Below, piece by piece: positions 1 to 9,400 of a stretch of 16,001 bases of DNA (position 1 is the first letter of the stretch; each line of letters opens with the position of its first letter). Made by a program: the position numbers and the translations under genes. The DNA is taken from NCBI GenBank assembly GCA_022592435.1, contig JABYQS010000653.1:1-16001 (forward strand), in the 5' to 3' direction. The notes under the pieces were generated by a model that was not told the origin of the DNA, made no database searches, and saw only the letters and a list, made by a program, of their open reading frames with translations. Source of the stretch: Cerioporus squamosus. Its lineage: Eukaryota > Basidiomycota > Agaricomycetes > Polyporales > Polyporaceae.

Positions 1-437
1 CCGCTTTTTGCTCGCGTGCCCAGTCTATCTTACGCTGTGCGTGTCCGACAGATCACCGGTATTGTTCCAGCTGCCGTCGGGTCTCGCGAACGGCGGGCCT
101 CTTCACGTTCGTCTCGCAGACCGAGTCGGGCTCGTCGACGAACGAGTCCTATCTCTCCGGCTTCCAGACCGCTCCCAGCTCATCTCCGTCTCATCGGACT
201 CACCGTCGGCCTAGGCATCTCTCTTGTGCTCGTACATCCCATCCCGTCCAGGCGGCGCGCCGCGGGCTTGTTCTCGCTGTGATCGTGTCTCCGGCGCGCG
301 CCCTGGAGGCGGCCTTCTGTATCCCACGGACATACCCTTTTCCATCTCTCCTCCAGTTCGGGCAGTGTGGGCAGCGTGCGTGCACGGCTGCCCAGAATAC
401 CGCTTCGCGTCCACTCCTTTACCACTCCTTCCTCCTC

Positions 438-467
438 TGTCTCGGAACGCATCCTTGTCTCGGAACG
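438..467. repeat. Two direct copies of a 12-nt word
   Basis: TGTCTCGGAACG occurs at 438-449 and again at 456-467, an 18-nt period, and the following AACGTTCATCTCGG partly echoes it. It may be a short regulatory repeat or chance duplication in CT-rich leader DNA. No function is assigned. Confidence 0.5.
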
Positions 468-653
468 AACGTTCATCTCGGACGACGTCTCCACTGCCTC
501 TCACCTCGAACTCTACCCTACTTGTTTTCTTCCTTGCCATTTACAGTCCACCGTTTCTCGACCGCTTTTCCTCATCTGTACGAAGCTTCCGATTTAAACT
601 GCCCTCAACTCATCGTATACATAGAGATCCTGCAATACCTTAGAGGCTCGCAC

Positions 654-680
654 GTCCCCGTCCCCCGTCCCCCGTCCCGT
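654..680. repeat. Short tandem repeat of GTCCCC/GTCCCCC
   Basis: Four and a half units of a G-T-C(3-5) motif run in tandem. The C runs differ in length by one or two bases, so slippage or base-calling error could alter the copy. It lies in the gene-less CT-rich stretch and has no visible coding role. Confidence 0.65.
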
Positions 681-1558
681 ATCACTTGTACAAAATGTGG
701 TTCTCCCTCGCCACGCCTCGCCTCTGCTTTGTTTTCGTCTTTTCTTCCGATGCAAGCCACATGCACCTAGATGCCGCTTTCACCAGACCGCTGGATGTGT
801 ATCATACATACGCACGTATATCGTTATTGGACTTTACAACCTTTTTTTCTTCTATGACTCTTCAGGATTAAGCGCCTGCTCTTTTGTTGTGGGGACATGA
901 GGCCACCTTGTTGAATCACCACAATACAAATTGTAAGATCATGACGGACGCTACGACAGCTATCTTCAAGGTTTCGAGGATGCGTGGACGAGCAGTGGAG
1001 GACTTGGAGCCTGGAGGTGAATATACGTTCCAAATTGGGGTATTGCACGAAAATGGCAACTCAGGCGCTCGGCGACAAATTGACTGCGACTCTCGTAAGC
1101 TCTGGACTCGGTCCTTTGTCTGCTCCCATGGAGCTCTGGAGAAAATATTGTCGACCGCCACACTCGGCCTGCATTATGCGTTGCTTTTTTCATTCTTGGC
1201 TCGGAGGTTCCTATCAATGCGTCGCAGTGACGTCTGGACTGGGGCCCAGCCCGAAAGCCGCCGACGCGGCCATGCGCTCCGGTTGCCAGATTACGGTGCC
1301 CATCGCCACGTAGCAAATACCGAGCTCTGGGTGGATCGGGCCCAGCTTAACTCAGACTGCGCTGACGTGCGCTTCCGCTCTCACGACTGCCAGCTGGCTC
1401 AGCACGCCCGAAATTCTCCCAGCGCGAGCGCCGGCGGATCCTCATAAAGCCTGCCTGGCTGAAGTTCTCGCCTCGAGAAAGTCTGCCACTCGGTGAGCCT
1501 CTCGCACCACACTTGCGCTATCTCGTTTGTACTGACGACACGCGGTGCTGCGTAGCCC

Positions 1559-3039
1559 ATGCATCATCAGCTTCCTGCTCCCAGTTCCAGAACTACCATG
1601 CCGCACACATTACGCCTTCCTGCGGAGGTGACCGACAGCATCCTCGACTACCTCCATGACGACCGGCCTACTCTGCGGACCTGCTCTCTCGTCTCTCGGT
1701 CATGGCTTCCATCCTGTCGCTATCACCTCTTCTCGGAGGTCGTCGTTCGGTCCGCCGATCATCCCCTGACATTGTCCAGCTTCCTCGAGTTTCTGCCCAC
1801 CTCTCCCGACATCGCGTCGTACATCCGTACCCTCAAGGTCGTGGCCCCGAAGAAGAAGACACTGCGGGACGTCTACGTCGAGGACCTCGAGACGGCCCTC
1901 GAGCCACTCTCGCGCTTGGAGCGCCTCATCGTTGACAGGGTCGCGCTCTGCTCTCGGTCCTCTGGCGCGGAGCCAGCCCCGCCTGCCGGATCGAGGCGAA
2001 GACTCACACAGTTCGCCTGCGTCGACTGCCATATGACCGACAGCACGCTGTTTCCATTGTACCGCCTGCTCGCCTCTTTACGGACATTCAGATGCTGTCT
2101 ATTCTCGAGCTGACAGCGCCCGAGGACGCCCCGCGCGCGGTCACGCCGATCCCACCGTCGTTCTTGCCCCTCGATCTTCGCGTGGACTGCTTCAACCTGA
2201 GCAGCAGGCACGCGGGCACGATCATGGAGCAGGCCCTGAATCTGCTGCAGCGCTGCTTCGCGCATGACTCCAACATCCGCTCGGTGACGATGACGCCCTA
2301 CTGCCCGCGAGACGTCACGCTCGCAGACAGGTTCTTGCGCGACCGCGGTGCCCCCATCGAGATGTTCACCTGCAATATCTGTCTTGGGCTGTGCAAACCG
2401 AACTACTTCGTTCTTCCAGGGGCTCACCGTACGTCATCTCTCCGATCGTCTGTTCCTTCCTTCACCTGCTGACTCGCTGATTTTCGCAGACCTGTGGGAG
2501 AACCCCGTGCTGTACGACCTCGGGCCCTGTACGGGTCTCAAGCAGCTGGATCTTCAGTTCGTCGTGTCGAGCTTCCTGGTCGTCATGAACGTGGCCACGA
2601 CGACCTACGCGCTCTTCCTCACCCGGAACCGACTCATCCTCGAGACTGCTCCCCGACGCTCAAGCAGTTCTCGATGCAGTTCGTCACGTTCGGCCCGCCG
2701 ACCCAGGGCAACGTTGACGTTCTGGAGCAGCTGCAGGAGCAGTGGAGTCTCTTCGACGACGCCCTCAGTCGCTTCCCCGCGCTCGAGTCCGTGCAGCTCA
2801 TCGTCCGCGACGAGGCGCCGGGGCTGGGAGAGCTCTTCCGCGACGTCTCGGAGGAGCTCGAGGGCGAAGAGTTTGTCGTGAAGGATATGAAGGTGATGCT
2901 GCCGGAGTACGCCAGGCTGTTCAAGAGGATGTTGCCGAAGGCGTACCAGAAGGGCATTCTCGAGGTATACAACTCTCCAGCGGATATGCTGCCCGCGGAG
3001 AGGAAGAAGAGGCTTCGGCCTGTGGCGATTCCTGCTTGA
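1559..3039 (+). CDS. F-box-like protein (substrate adaptor type), two apparent single-base frame breaks
   Basis: Residues about 18-60 form an F-box: L-P-A-E-V-x-D-x-I-L near the start, then T-C-S-L-V-S-R-S-W and Y-H-L-F-S-E-V. This is the Skp1-binding module of SCF ubiquitin ligases in the form common and expanded in agaricomycetes. The rest reads as leucine-rich, LRR-like substrate-binding sequence (for example G-L-K-Q-L-D-L-Q-F). One intron lies at 2429-2489 (GTACGT..CGCAG). The frame breaks near 2086-2092 and near 2643-2652. In each case one missing base (ATTCAG for ATTCCAG, GAGACTG for GAGACCTG) would restore a continuous protein. Exons total 1,420 nt, and adding two bases gives 473 codons plus stop. 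I used the first ATG; the in-frame ATG at 1598 has a better context and could be the true start. The two breaks could mean a pseudogene, but sequence quality outside them argues for assembly error. The target is unknown. Confidence 0.8.
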
Positions 3040-3052
3040 GGAGCTCTTGACG

Positions 3053-3105
3053 GTAAGCATCCATAGGAGCGATGAGTGGTCAATAGATCTAACGGCTTTG
3101 TATAG
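3053..3105 (+). other. Probable intron in the 3' untranslated region of the F-box gene
   Basis: Fourteen bases after the F-box stop codon there is a GTAAGC donor, a CTAAC branch-site match at about 3089-3093 and a TATAG acceptor, giving a 53-nt intron of normal size for this genome. No coding continuation fits, so it would be a 3' UTR intron. In animals and plants an intron downstream of a stop can mark the mRNA for decay; whether that applies here is inference. Confidence 0.4.
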
Positions 3106-3403
3106 ACTTCGTGGCTGCCGTTGATGCCCTTGCCGCACGAGGAGGACTCTCAGACGCCCGTTCTTGTTCCCCTCCTCTTCATTGCCACCCCTCAGTCATC
3201 ACGATATAGATCTCACAGCAAGTGCATCGTATCAATACCCTAATTCTACTCTCATGCTCGCTACGCTTCATTCTCCTGTGCTACGTTTTGCTCTGACTGC
3301 TAGTGACTAATGTACAAGACATGAAACTACATCCTGATGCTCGTCGTCGTGCTTCCGATGTTCCCGGCCAAGGTATGTCACCACCTCGTGCGTTGCAGGT
3401 CAG
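3106..3403. other. Intergenic, shared 3' flank of two convergent genes
   Basis: The F-box gene (+) and the epoxide hydrolase (-) end toward each other here. The stretch contains AT-richer patches typical of 3' ends (around 3200-3320). I see no gene, no repeat and no clear polyadenylation hexamer. Confidence 0.5.
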
Positions 3404-4675
3404 CTACAGCCGTGCAGTCGGAGTCTTCTCGATCCACTGTTCCAGGGCTGCATTGTACTGCTCCGTTGCCTCGAGCTGCACCCAGTGGCCCGTGTCCAGC
3501 TCGACGATCTCCGCATGCGGCGCGTACTTCTGCATGTTCGCCTTCCCCAGCGCCGCATGGCAGACGTAGTCGCGCTTCGCAGCGACGAAGAGCGCTGGCT
3601 TCTTGATGTGCCAGTTCTCAGCCGGAAGTTCTGTCAAAAACCCGGAGTGTAAGAGAGCGCCTCGTTAATACCGATCTCTCTCGGCCTCTCGAGGCATCGA
3701 TAGGAACAAGGCACGCACCTTTGTGGTCTTGCAAGTTTACGTTGGCCATGGCAGCTTTGTAGAAGTTCATCGGTGAGTGGAGACCGCCCTTCAAGAGCGT
3801 CTCGCGCATCGTGTTGTACTCCTGGAAAGACGAAATATACGGCATGAGCGTCAGATGCCGTATCGTCCCTGAGCAATTAGAGGGCCCGACCTCTTCAGTC
3901 AGCCAGGGCGCGCCGCCGGGTTGGCGGTTGCTCTCGATCCACGCCTTGGCTTTCCCTGCGTCTGCGAAGTCATCGCGCCACACCTCCGGGTTCAGTGGGT
4001 AGGCAAGCTGCATGAAGCTATCGATCTAGCAGGTCATGAGTATCTCTGGAGACTCGTGCATAACCGTACACATGTCGTTTAATCGCTTACATTCTTCTCG
4101 CATACGACGTGGCCGTCCGGCTCGTTGAAGAGCTCCCAGTAGCCGTAGGTATCGCTGCCGACCAGCTTGCGCATCGTCTGCCAGACTTTCTCGAGGACGA
4201 ACTCCTCAGTCCGCGGAGGGACGTATGACACCGCGGTCCACACGAAGCCCGCGAAGCGGTCCTGGTGCCACTGCGCGAGGGCGGACAGGATTGATGAGCC
4301 CCTACATCATCCCGGATATCAGCACAGATCGCACAGCGAGCGAAGTGAAATGGCAAACCAGTCGTGTCCGATGCCTATGACGGCAGCAGGGTTCTCTGCG
4401 TCGAGCACATCGATGAGGTCTTGCGCCTGGAACTTCCACCGGAACGCTTCGTACTCTTGGGGCTTCGACGTTCCGCCGTAACCGAGTGTATCTGGGACGA
4501 TCAAGCCATACCCCTTAGGCTCGAAGTAGGCGACCTGGCGATGCCAGTCGAAGGAGCTTGAGGGAAAGCCGTGGATGAAGAACAGCGTCGGCTTGCCGGG
4601 GGCTGCGGGATTGTAGTAGTAGTGGTATGTGAGGCCGCGCTTGACCTGGAAATCCTTGTACTTCACGGGATCCAT
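3404..4675 (-). CDS. Epoxide hydrolase, alpha/beta-hydrolase fold, five exons, intact
   Basis: It is predicted to hydrolyse epoxides to diols. Exons on the minus strand are 4675-4359, 4301-4091, 4025-3891, 3821-3719 and 3630-3404; introns are 57, 65, 69 and 88 nt, and the 993-nt product encodes 330 residues with no frame break. The EPHX-type apparatus is complete: oxyanion motif H-G-F-P (35-38), nucleophile Asp105 in G-H-D-W (codon for W split by intron 1), cap tyrosines Tyr160 (Y-W-E-L-F-N-E-P) and Tyr242 (N-F-Y-K), acid Asp276 (K-R-D-Y) and base His304 (G-H-W). No signal peptide is visible, so it is probably cytosolic. I chose the ATG at 4675 because homologues of this family begin near M-D-P-x-x-Y-K; an in-frame ATG at 4756 would add 27 unrelated residues. 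The third intron is a multiple of three, so retaining it would leave the frame open. The likely role is detoxification or fungal metabolite processing; the substrate is unknown. Confidence 0.92.
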
Positions 4676-5050
4676 TGGAGAGTACCTTGCAATCGGCGTC
4701 GGTGCGCTGTGCGGTGGTGGTGTTTGGCAGAGCACGGGGCGAGCTGGGATGGTCAAGTACTATCGATGATATCAGCGGGCGGTACCGCCGGGCTTGACAG
4801 CTTCCGAGTGCCGGACGGAGGGAAGAGAAGACCGATATAATCTACTTCCCGCCAATACCCGCAGCCAAGGCGTTCAACCTTGCCGGGCGACTCGGATATA
4901 AGCCTGGTTCACTAGGCTTCTCGGTATGCACGAAGTGTACACCAGCAGAATGTACAGTGGAGTCGGGAATGCGACCATGTGGGATAATCTTGAGCAACTA
5001 TACACGGGCACGTCACTTAACTCCGAGATGCACCTCTGGGATCCATCTCA
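4676..5050. other. Upstream region of the epoxide hydrolase
   Basis: No gene is visible between the intact hydrolase and its decayed copy. On the minus strand, AT-rich TATA-like words occur at about 4834-4842 and 4896-4902, 160-230 nt from the chosen start, and might serve the hydrolase promoter. Neither is a strong match. Confidence 0.35.
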
Positions 5051-5530
5051 TCAGCCGCTGGGCACTTCATGCGTCGCCTTGAGTTGCGGCCAGTCCCCTG
5101 CGTGGAGCTCGACATTGTCCGCGTGCGGCACGTACCTCTTCATCTCGGTCTGTCCGAATTTGGAACTGGAATAGAGGCCCGCCGCCTTCAGCCGCGTATC
5201 ACGTAGCTTGATGTACTCCTAAACCCGCACGATATGGTACATCGATAGGGCAGTGAGATGAGAAAGCGGGTACAAACTCACCTTCTCGGTGAGCCAGGAG
5301 GGACTACCCGGAGTCCGGTTGTTCTCGATGTGCTCCTGAGCATTGTCAACTTGTAGAAGTACTCGAGTCACAGCTCCGGTGTCTACATGAGTTGCAGGAA
5401 GGCGTCGATCTGGTTCATAGTGAGTCTCTGAGTGAGGGTGCTGAAGACAAGGCGGTGGGACCACGTACCTTGCACTCGCATCTGACGTGGGTCAAGGGCT
5501 TGCTGAAGCACTCATGAACGAAGACGTGCC
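5051..5530 (-). pseudogene. Decayed second copy of the epoxide hydrolase
   Basis: Reading the minus strand, pieces line up in order with exons 2-5 of the intact gene at 3404-4675. A poor match to Y-W-E-L-F-N-E-P..C-E-K lies at about 5530-5469; I-D-x-F-x-Q-L at 5409-5390; H-I-E-N-N-R-T-P-G-S-P-S-W-L-T-E-K ending at 5282; E-Y-I-K-L-R-D-T-R-L-K from 5218; and Y-V-P-H-A-D-N-V-E-L ending in A-G-D-W. Introns at 5468-5410 (GTACGT) and 5281-5219 (GTGAGT..TTTAG) sit exactly where introns 2 and 3 of the intact copy sit. Inactivating changes are stop codons just after I-D-A-F-L-Q-L-M, a frame change in exon 3, loss of about 45 residues including the cap Tyr and acid segment, and Asp (5093-5095) in place of the catalytic His. 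The nucleophile half is missing. It is a tandem, same-orientation relic of an old duplication, not an assembly artefact. Confidence 0.85.
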
Positions 5531-6079
5531 TCGACACGCCGCCGTGGTCGGTCAGAATGAGGGTAAGTTCCAAGCAGTGTTTATAGAGGTTAAGTCACCG
5601 ATCGGGGTCCCGTTCAAAGATGACGGGTACTCACCAATCTCAGTAAGTCTACTTGCTTAGCGGTCCCAGTTATGCTCAGTATTATCTTCAGTACGCGGCG
5701 TCCGAACCCCTTCGCCTTCGGAAGCTGGACAACGAGTCATCTGAAGCATGCTTCTGACGCTATTCTGATGTTGCGAATGCTCCACTGTTTCGCACTGTGC
5801 TTGACTGAACGTTAGCCTAATGGCGGCCCCAGTTGTGCGGCCTTGTGGCACAGGGACCAATTGGATCCCCGGACGTGAAGTGGCAAATACGTCAGCCATG
5901 TCCTTTCTAGGTGTGTCGTTCAATACCTATGTATCATACGACGGTCGCTGGCAGATGAGGGCTGCGTGGTGGAAGGAGGTGTAAGGAACGTCAAGCTCAG
6001 AACACTGGGCTCAGTCTGAGCGCCAGGAACCCCGCGCGCCTGGGTCGGATTAACAAATGTTCCTTCAACCTGGCAATGA
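5531..6079. other. Gene-less stretch between the hydrolase relic and the ankyrin gene
   Basis: Frames on both strands are short and their translations are unlike any family I recognise. An 88-codon minus-strand frame at 5657-5923 has no domain or splice continuation. A small CCAGG..CCTGG inverted repeat lies at about 6024-6044. I see no RNA gene. Confidence 0.45.
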
Positions 6080-6163
6080 TGCGCCCCCGGGGTCGGGGTT
6101 GGTCGGCAAGGAAATCACGACGGCGGGATTTCCTTAGCCAGGAATTCCGCGCCTCAGGGCGCA
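6080..6163. repeat. 84-nt imperfect palindrome
   Basis: The two 42-nt halves match as inverted copies without gaps at 28 of 42 positions, by my hand count. The core is perfect: AAGGAAATC (6108-6116) and GATTTCCTT (6127-6135). The outer ends are also perfect: TGCGCCC (6080-6086) and GGGCGCA (6157-6163). Both pairs share the same centre (6121/6122), so this is one structure rather than two. The match fades outside these ends. It could be a palindromic mobile-element remnant (MITE-like), a cruciform or hairpin, or a dyad binding site upstream of the ankyrin gene. I saw no target-site duplication. Confidence 0.6.
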
Positions 6164-6357
6164 CCAAGGCACACTGTCGGTGCCCACACACACCGAATCC
6201 ACGCCGCCCGAACCCGTGTCAGGGCAACAGCGCGCAGACCGCCCGTGAGTCACTACTGCATCCAGATCCATGCCGTTATTGCACTCCCCCGTCGTACACG
6301 CTGCTTTCGTTTGAAATCTCGAGTCAATCGAGGCGGCTCCGGCGATCATGCAGGATG

Positions 6358-6366
6358 CTATATATT
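6358..6366 (+). promoter_or_regulatory. TATA-like box upstream of the ankyrin gene
   Basis: CTATATATT lies about 100 nt before the chosen ATG at 6463. A second AT-rich word, TTATATACA, at 6414-6422 is probably too close to the start to be the TATA box. The position supports starting translation at 6463, although the same frame stays open back to 6076. Confidence 0.4.
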
Positions 6367-6462
6367 GGCTTGGTTTCGCCGCCGGACTACCGTCAGTATC
6401 GCACAGCGACACGTTATATACATCCGCTGCGTCCATCTTACTCCCACCATCGTATCGCAGGC

Positions 6463-9400
6463 ATGCCTCAAACCCCCGAAGCTCAAGCATTCCTGGCGCG
6501 CATCGCTCAGTTGCCTCCGGGTCCTGGCGTCACCGACCTCCTCTCTCAAGCTCTGCAGCCGTCGCTCGACGACGAGGCCGAGTTGCGCAAGCTCTGGGCG
6601 ACGGACAAGGCCAACAACCGCCTGCAAGATCCCCATGTCGGCCTCGTCGACGTGTTCGACGCCCCGGACGACATCCGCAAGACGCGTGCGCGTGTCGTGA
6701 CGGACGAGAATGACCTTGTCGCACACTACATCCTCCCTCTGGAGGAAAGGCGCCGCCGCAAGGAAGGCGAGCCCTCGATGGTCTCCGGCCTCGACGAGTT
6801 CAAGAAGAACTGGGGCCTCTTCACGGAAGGCTCCCTGTCCCAGCTCACCGACTGGAGCAACGTCGTCGCAGCGGGGGGATCTGTCCAAGCCTGCCTCTCC
6901 CCCCTGCCTGACTTCGCGAAGGTGTCGAAGCGTGCTATGCGCAAGTACTACCATAACAACGCGTTCCCGACATCCGATATCGATCTCTTCCTCTACGGTC
7001 TGACTCCCGAGCAAGCCGAGGTCAAGATGCAGGCCATCTACGAGGGCGTGCGCGACTCTGTGCCGTGGGATGTCACCTGCGTCCGCACAAAGCACACGGT
7101 GTCCATTCACTCGCAGTATCCCTACCGCTCTATCCAGATTGTGCTGCGCCTCTACAGTTCTCCTGCGGAGATTCTGGCGGGCTTCGACGTTGATGCGCCC
7201 TGCTGCGCGTTCGATGGCCAGCGTGTCTGGGCCAACCCTCGCGCTATCGTCGCGATGATGCGCCAGTGCAACACAGTGGACATGACCCGCCGTTCGCCTT
7301 CCTACGAAGTGCGACTGACGAAGTATTCTCTGCGTGACTTCGAGGTGTATGTCCCTACTCTGCGCCGCAATGACATTGATCCCACGGTGCGTACCCGGGA
7401 ACATGTCCTGTCTGAGCGTTTTTTAACCTCGGGCGCAGATCTTCGAGCGGTCTATACAGCGCGTACAGGGTCTTGGTCGCTTGCTCGTGCTTGAGAGGCT
7501 CGTGGACGTTGAGGCCAGGCAGAGGTACTCCTCGACCGTCGGAGCCTCCGCTGCCGTCCCGATGCCAACCTCGACTACTCCCGTCGCATGAAGAAGCTCA
7601 AGGGCGATTTGAAGGCGAACATCGACATCGGCGGTCTGGAGATGAATGATTACGACGTCGTGTCACTCCACATCCCCTACGGCCCCGGATGGGATGCTCG
7701 CCGGATCGACAAGCTGTGTACCAGACGGTACGCTAACTTGTTCCTGGCTACATGTATACTCATCTCTGATCTGCTGTCGCTCTAGGACCTCGGCATGAAC
7801 TGTCAGTGATCAATATATCGTAGTTCATGCACCTGGCTAACCGGATGCAGCGCCGTACAACCCAAGAACAAGGGCCGCCGCCTCCACCGCCACCCTGCGT
7901 TTTTCGGAACGCTGACCGAGTGTATTGAGGACTGCTGTGAGTACTGCCCTGAGCCGAAGGACGAGGAAGAGAAGAAGCTCCAGGAAAAAGAGGAGGACTC
8001 CTACGTTCGCGGCCGGATTCAGTACGTTCTGCTCTAGTGCCACTCACCCTCTCGCTGATTGTTCGTCAGATTTATCCAAGAGGACCCCGGTCGCCAGAGT
8101 CTGTCCGGCAGCTTCAACCCCATCGACGAGGGCGAATGGGCCGAGCAGGCGTACGTCGGGCCCACCGAGAAGCTCTTCAATGCGATCGTCCAGGGAGATC
8201 GCGCTGCAGTGGCTACGTTCACCTCGCAGGAAGGATACGACCTAAACCGTCGCGACCAAGTCGGTCGCACACCCCTTCAGCTCGCTATTCTCTCCAAGGA
8301 GGTCGACATCGCGTGCGATCTCATCGACGCCGGTGCTCGGATGACTTCTCGCGTGGTCGATGGCCGCACTGCTCTCCATCTTGCCGCTCAGCTCGACCTT
8401 CCACAGGTCGTGCGCAAGCTTCTTGAGCGCAGCGCCGTGAATGCGGAGAAGGCGCAGGAGGAGGAGGAAGCTGCCGAGCGCGCCGAAGAGCAGAAGAAGG
8501 ACGAGGACGGAATGGATGTTGACGACGATGAGGGCGAAGGGGAGGATGATCAAGAAGAAGACGAGGACGAAGACGAAGACCGCGATAGCAGCGGGGATGA
8601 CTGGTCCTCGGAGGACGACGACACTAAGAAGGGAGACGAAGCTAACGGCCAGATCCCTGAGGACGAGGAAGACGTGCCGGACGTGTTCGACGTCAACGTT
8701 CCCGACTGGGACTACGCGCTCACCTCTCTCCAATATGCCGTCATCTTCGGGTCTCTCGGTGCCATTGACGAGCTCATCGCTGGGGGTGCAGACGCGACTC
8801 TTATGACGAAGGCGGAGGGCTGGTGGACGAAGCCATACCATCCCCTCACGTTGACCGCCGTAACGCGAGACAGTACGGTCGCCGCTGAGGTCATCAGAAA
8901 CTCGTGGCCGCCGGCGCGACATCCTCGCAGGCTGACGATGACCTCTTCACGATCTTCCACCGGGTCGTGTGTTCCGCGCAGCCCGAGCTTGTCGATGCCT
9001 TCCTGCGCCACGACCCGAAGGCGAAGGCTGTGATCGACTCTCCCTTGGTGTCGAACCAGTTGCTGATGACGCACCCGATCGTGTCGGCGCTGGCCAAGAA
9101 CGACTTCGCAACGGTGGCCGTCCTCCTCGCACATGGCGCCAAAGTGACCTTTACCGAGGAAGACTTTAGTCGTGCACGAGATCTGAGGTACGCTGCGATT
9201 CCTCTCCGCCGCACGCATGATCTGATACGACCCTGTAAATCCGTAGGAAGAACGTGATGCGCACGGGAGAGCTCAGGTGGCGCCTCCTCATCAACTGGCC
9301 GGTAGAGACTGCAATCTACAATACTAGCGACGCGCTGCAGCTGCTTCTTGACCTCGGTGCGGACTACAATATCGGCATACGGCAAGCCTACCATCCCATC

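Larger units (their letters stand above)
1..1558. other. Gene-less pyrimidine-rich stretch left of the F-box gene
   Basis: I see no supportable gene here. The first 900 bases are strongly CT-rich on the + strand, as in promoters or long leader regions of fungal genes. Several frames stay open for 60-190 codons on both strands (the longest is 884-1447 on +), but their translations show no domain, no coherent composition and no splice-linked continuation. Two small repeats lie inside (entries at 438-467 and 654-680). The last 100 bases before 1559 probably hold the promoter and leader of the F-box gene, but I see no clear TATA box. Confidence 0.5.

Noticed and set aside
180..643. Overlapping open frames on both strands (104-139 codons)
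   Set aside because: They overlap in several frames at once, and the translations are low-complexity reflections of the CT-rich DNA.
884..1447. Open + frame of 187 codons
   Set aside because: No domain, no homology I recognise, amphiphilic Arg/Ser-rich translation typical of chance frames in GC-rich DNA, and no promoter or splice support.
2059..2091. A 33-nt intron to explain the first F-box frame break
   Set aside because: Its length is a multiple of three, so it would not change frame, and it is too short. A 71-nt alternative (2021-2091) would fix the frame but has a poor donor and removes protein-like sequence.
4676..4756. 27-residue N-terminal extension of the epoxide hydrolase
   Set aside because: It is Pro-rich and unlike a signal or targeting peptide; the family-like start M-D-P lies at 4675.
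6076..6462. Extension of the ankyrin protein upstream to the ATG at 6076
   Set aside because: The frame is open, but the translation is Arg/Pro-rich, crosses the palindrome and the TATA-like boxes, and does not resemble the start of a conserved module.
6358..7404. 348-codon open frame on the minus strand
   Set aside because: It lies opposite the well-supported first exon of the ankyrin gene; codon bias of that exon explains the open antisense frame.
7439..9033. Ankyrin gene as a pseudogene or as several separate genes
   Set aside because: Breaks are all one-base losses, the family-like sequence continues across each one, and splice sites remain intact throughout.
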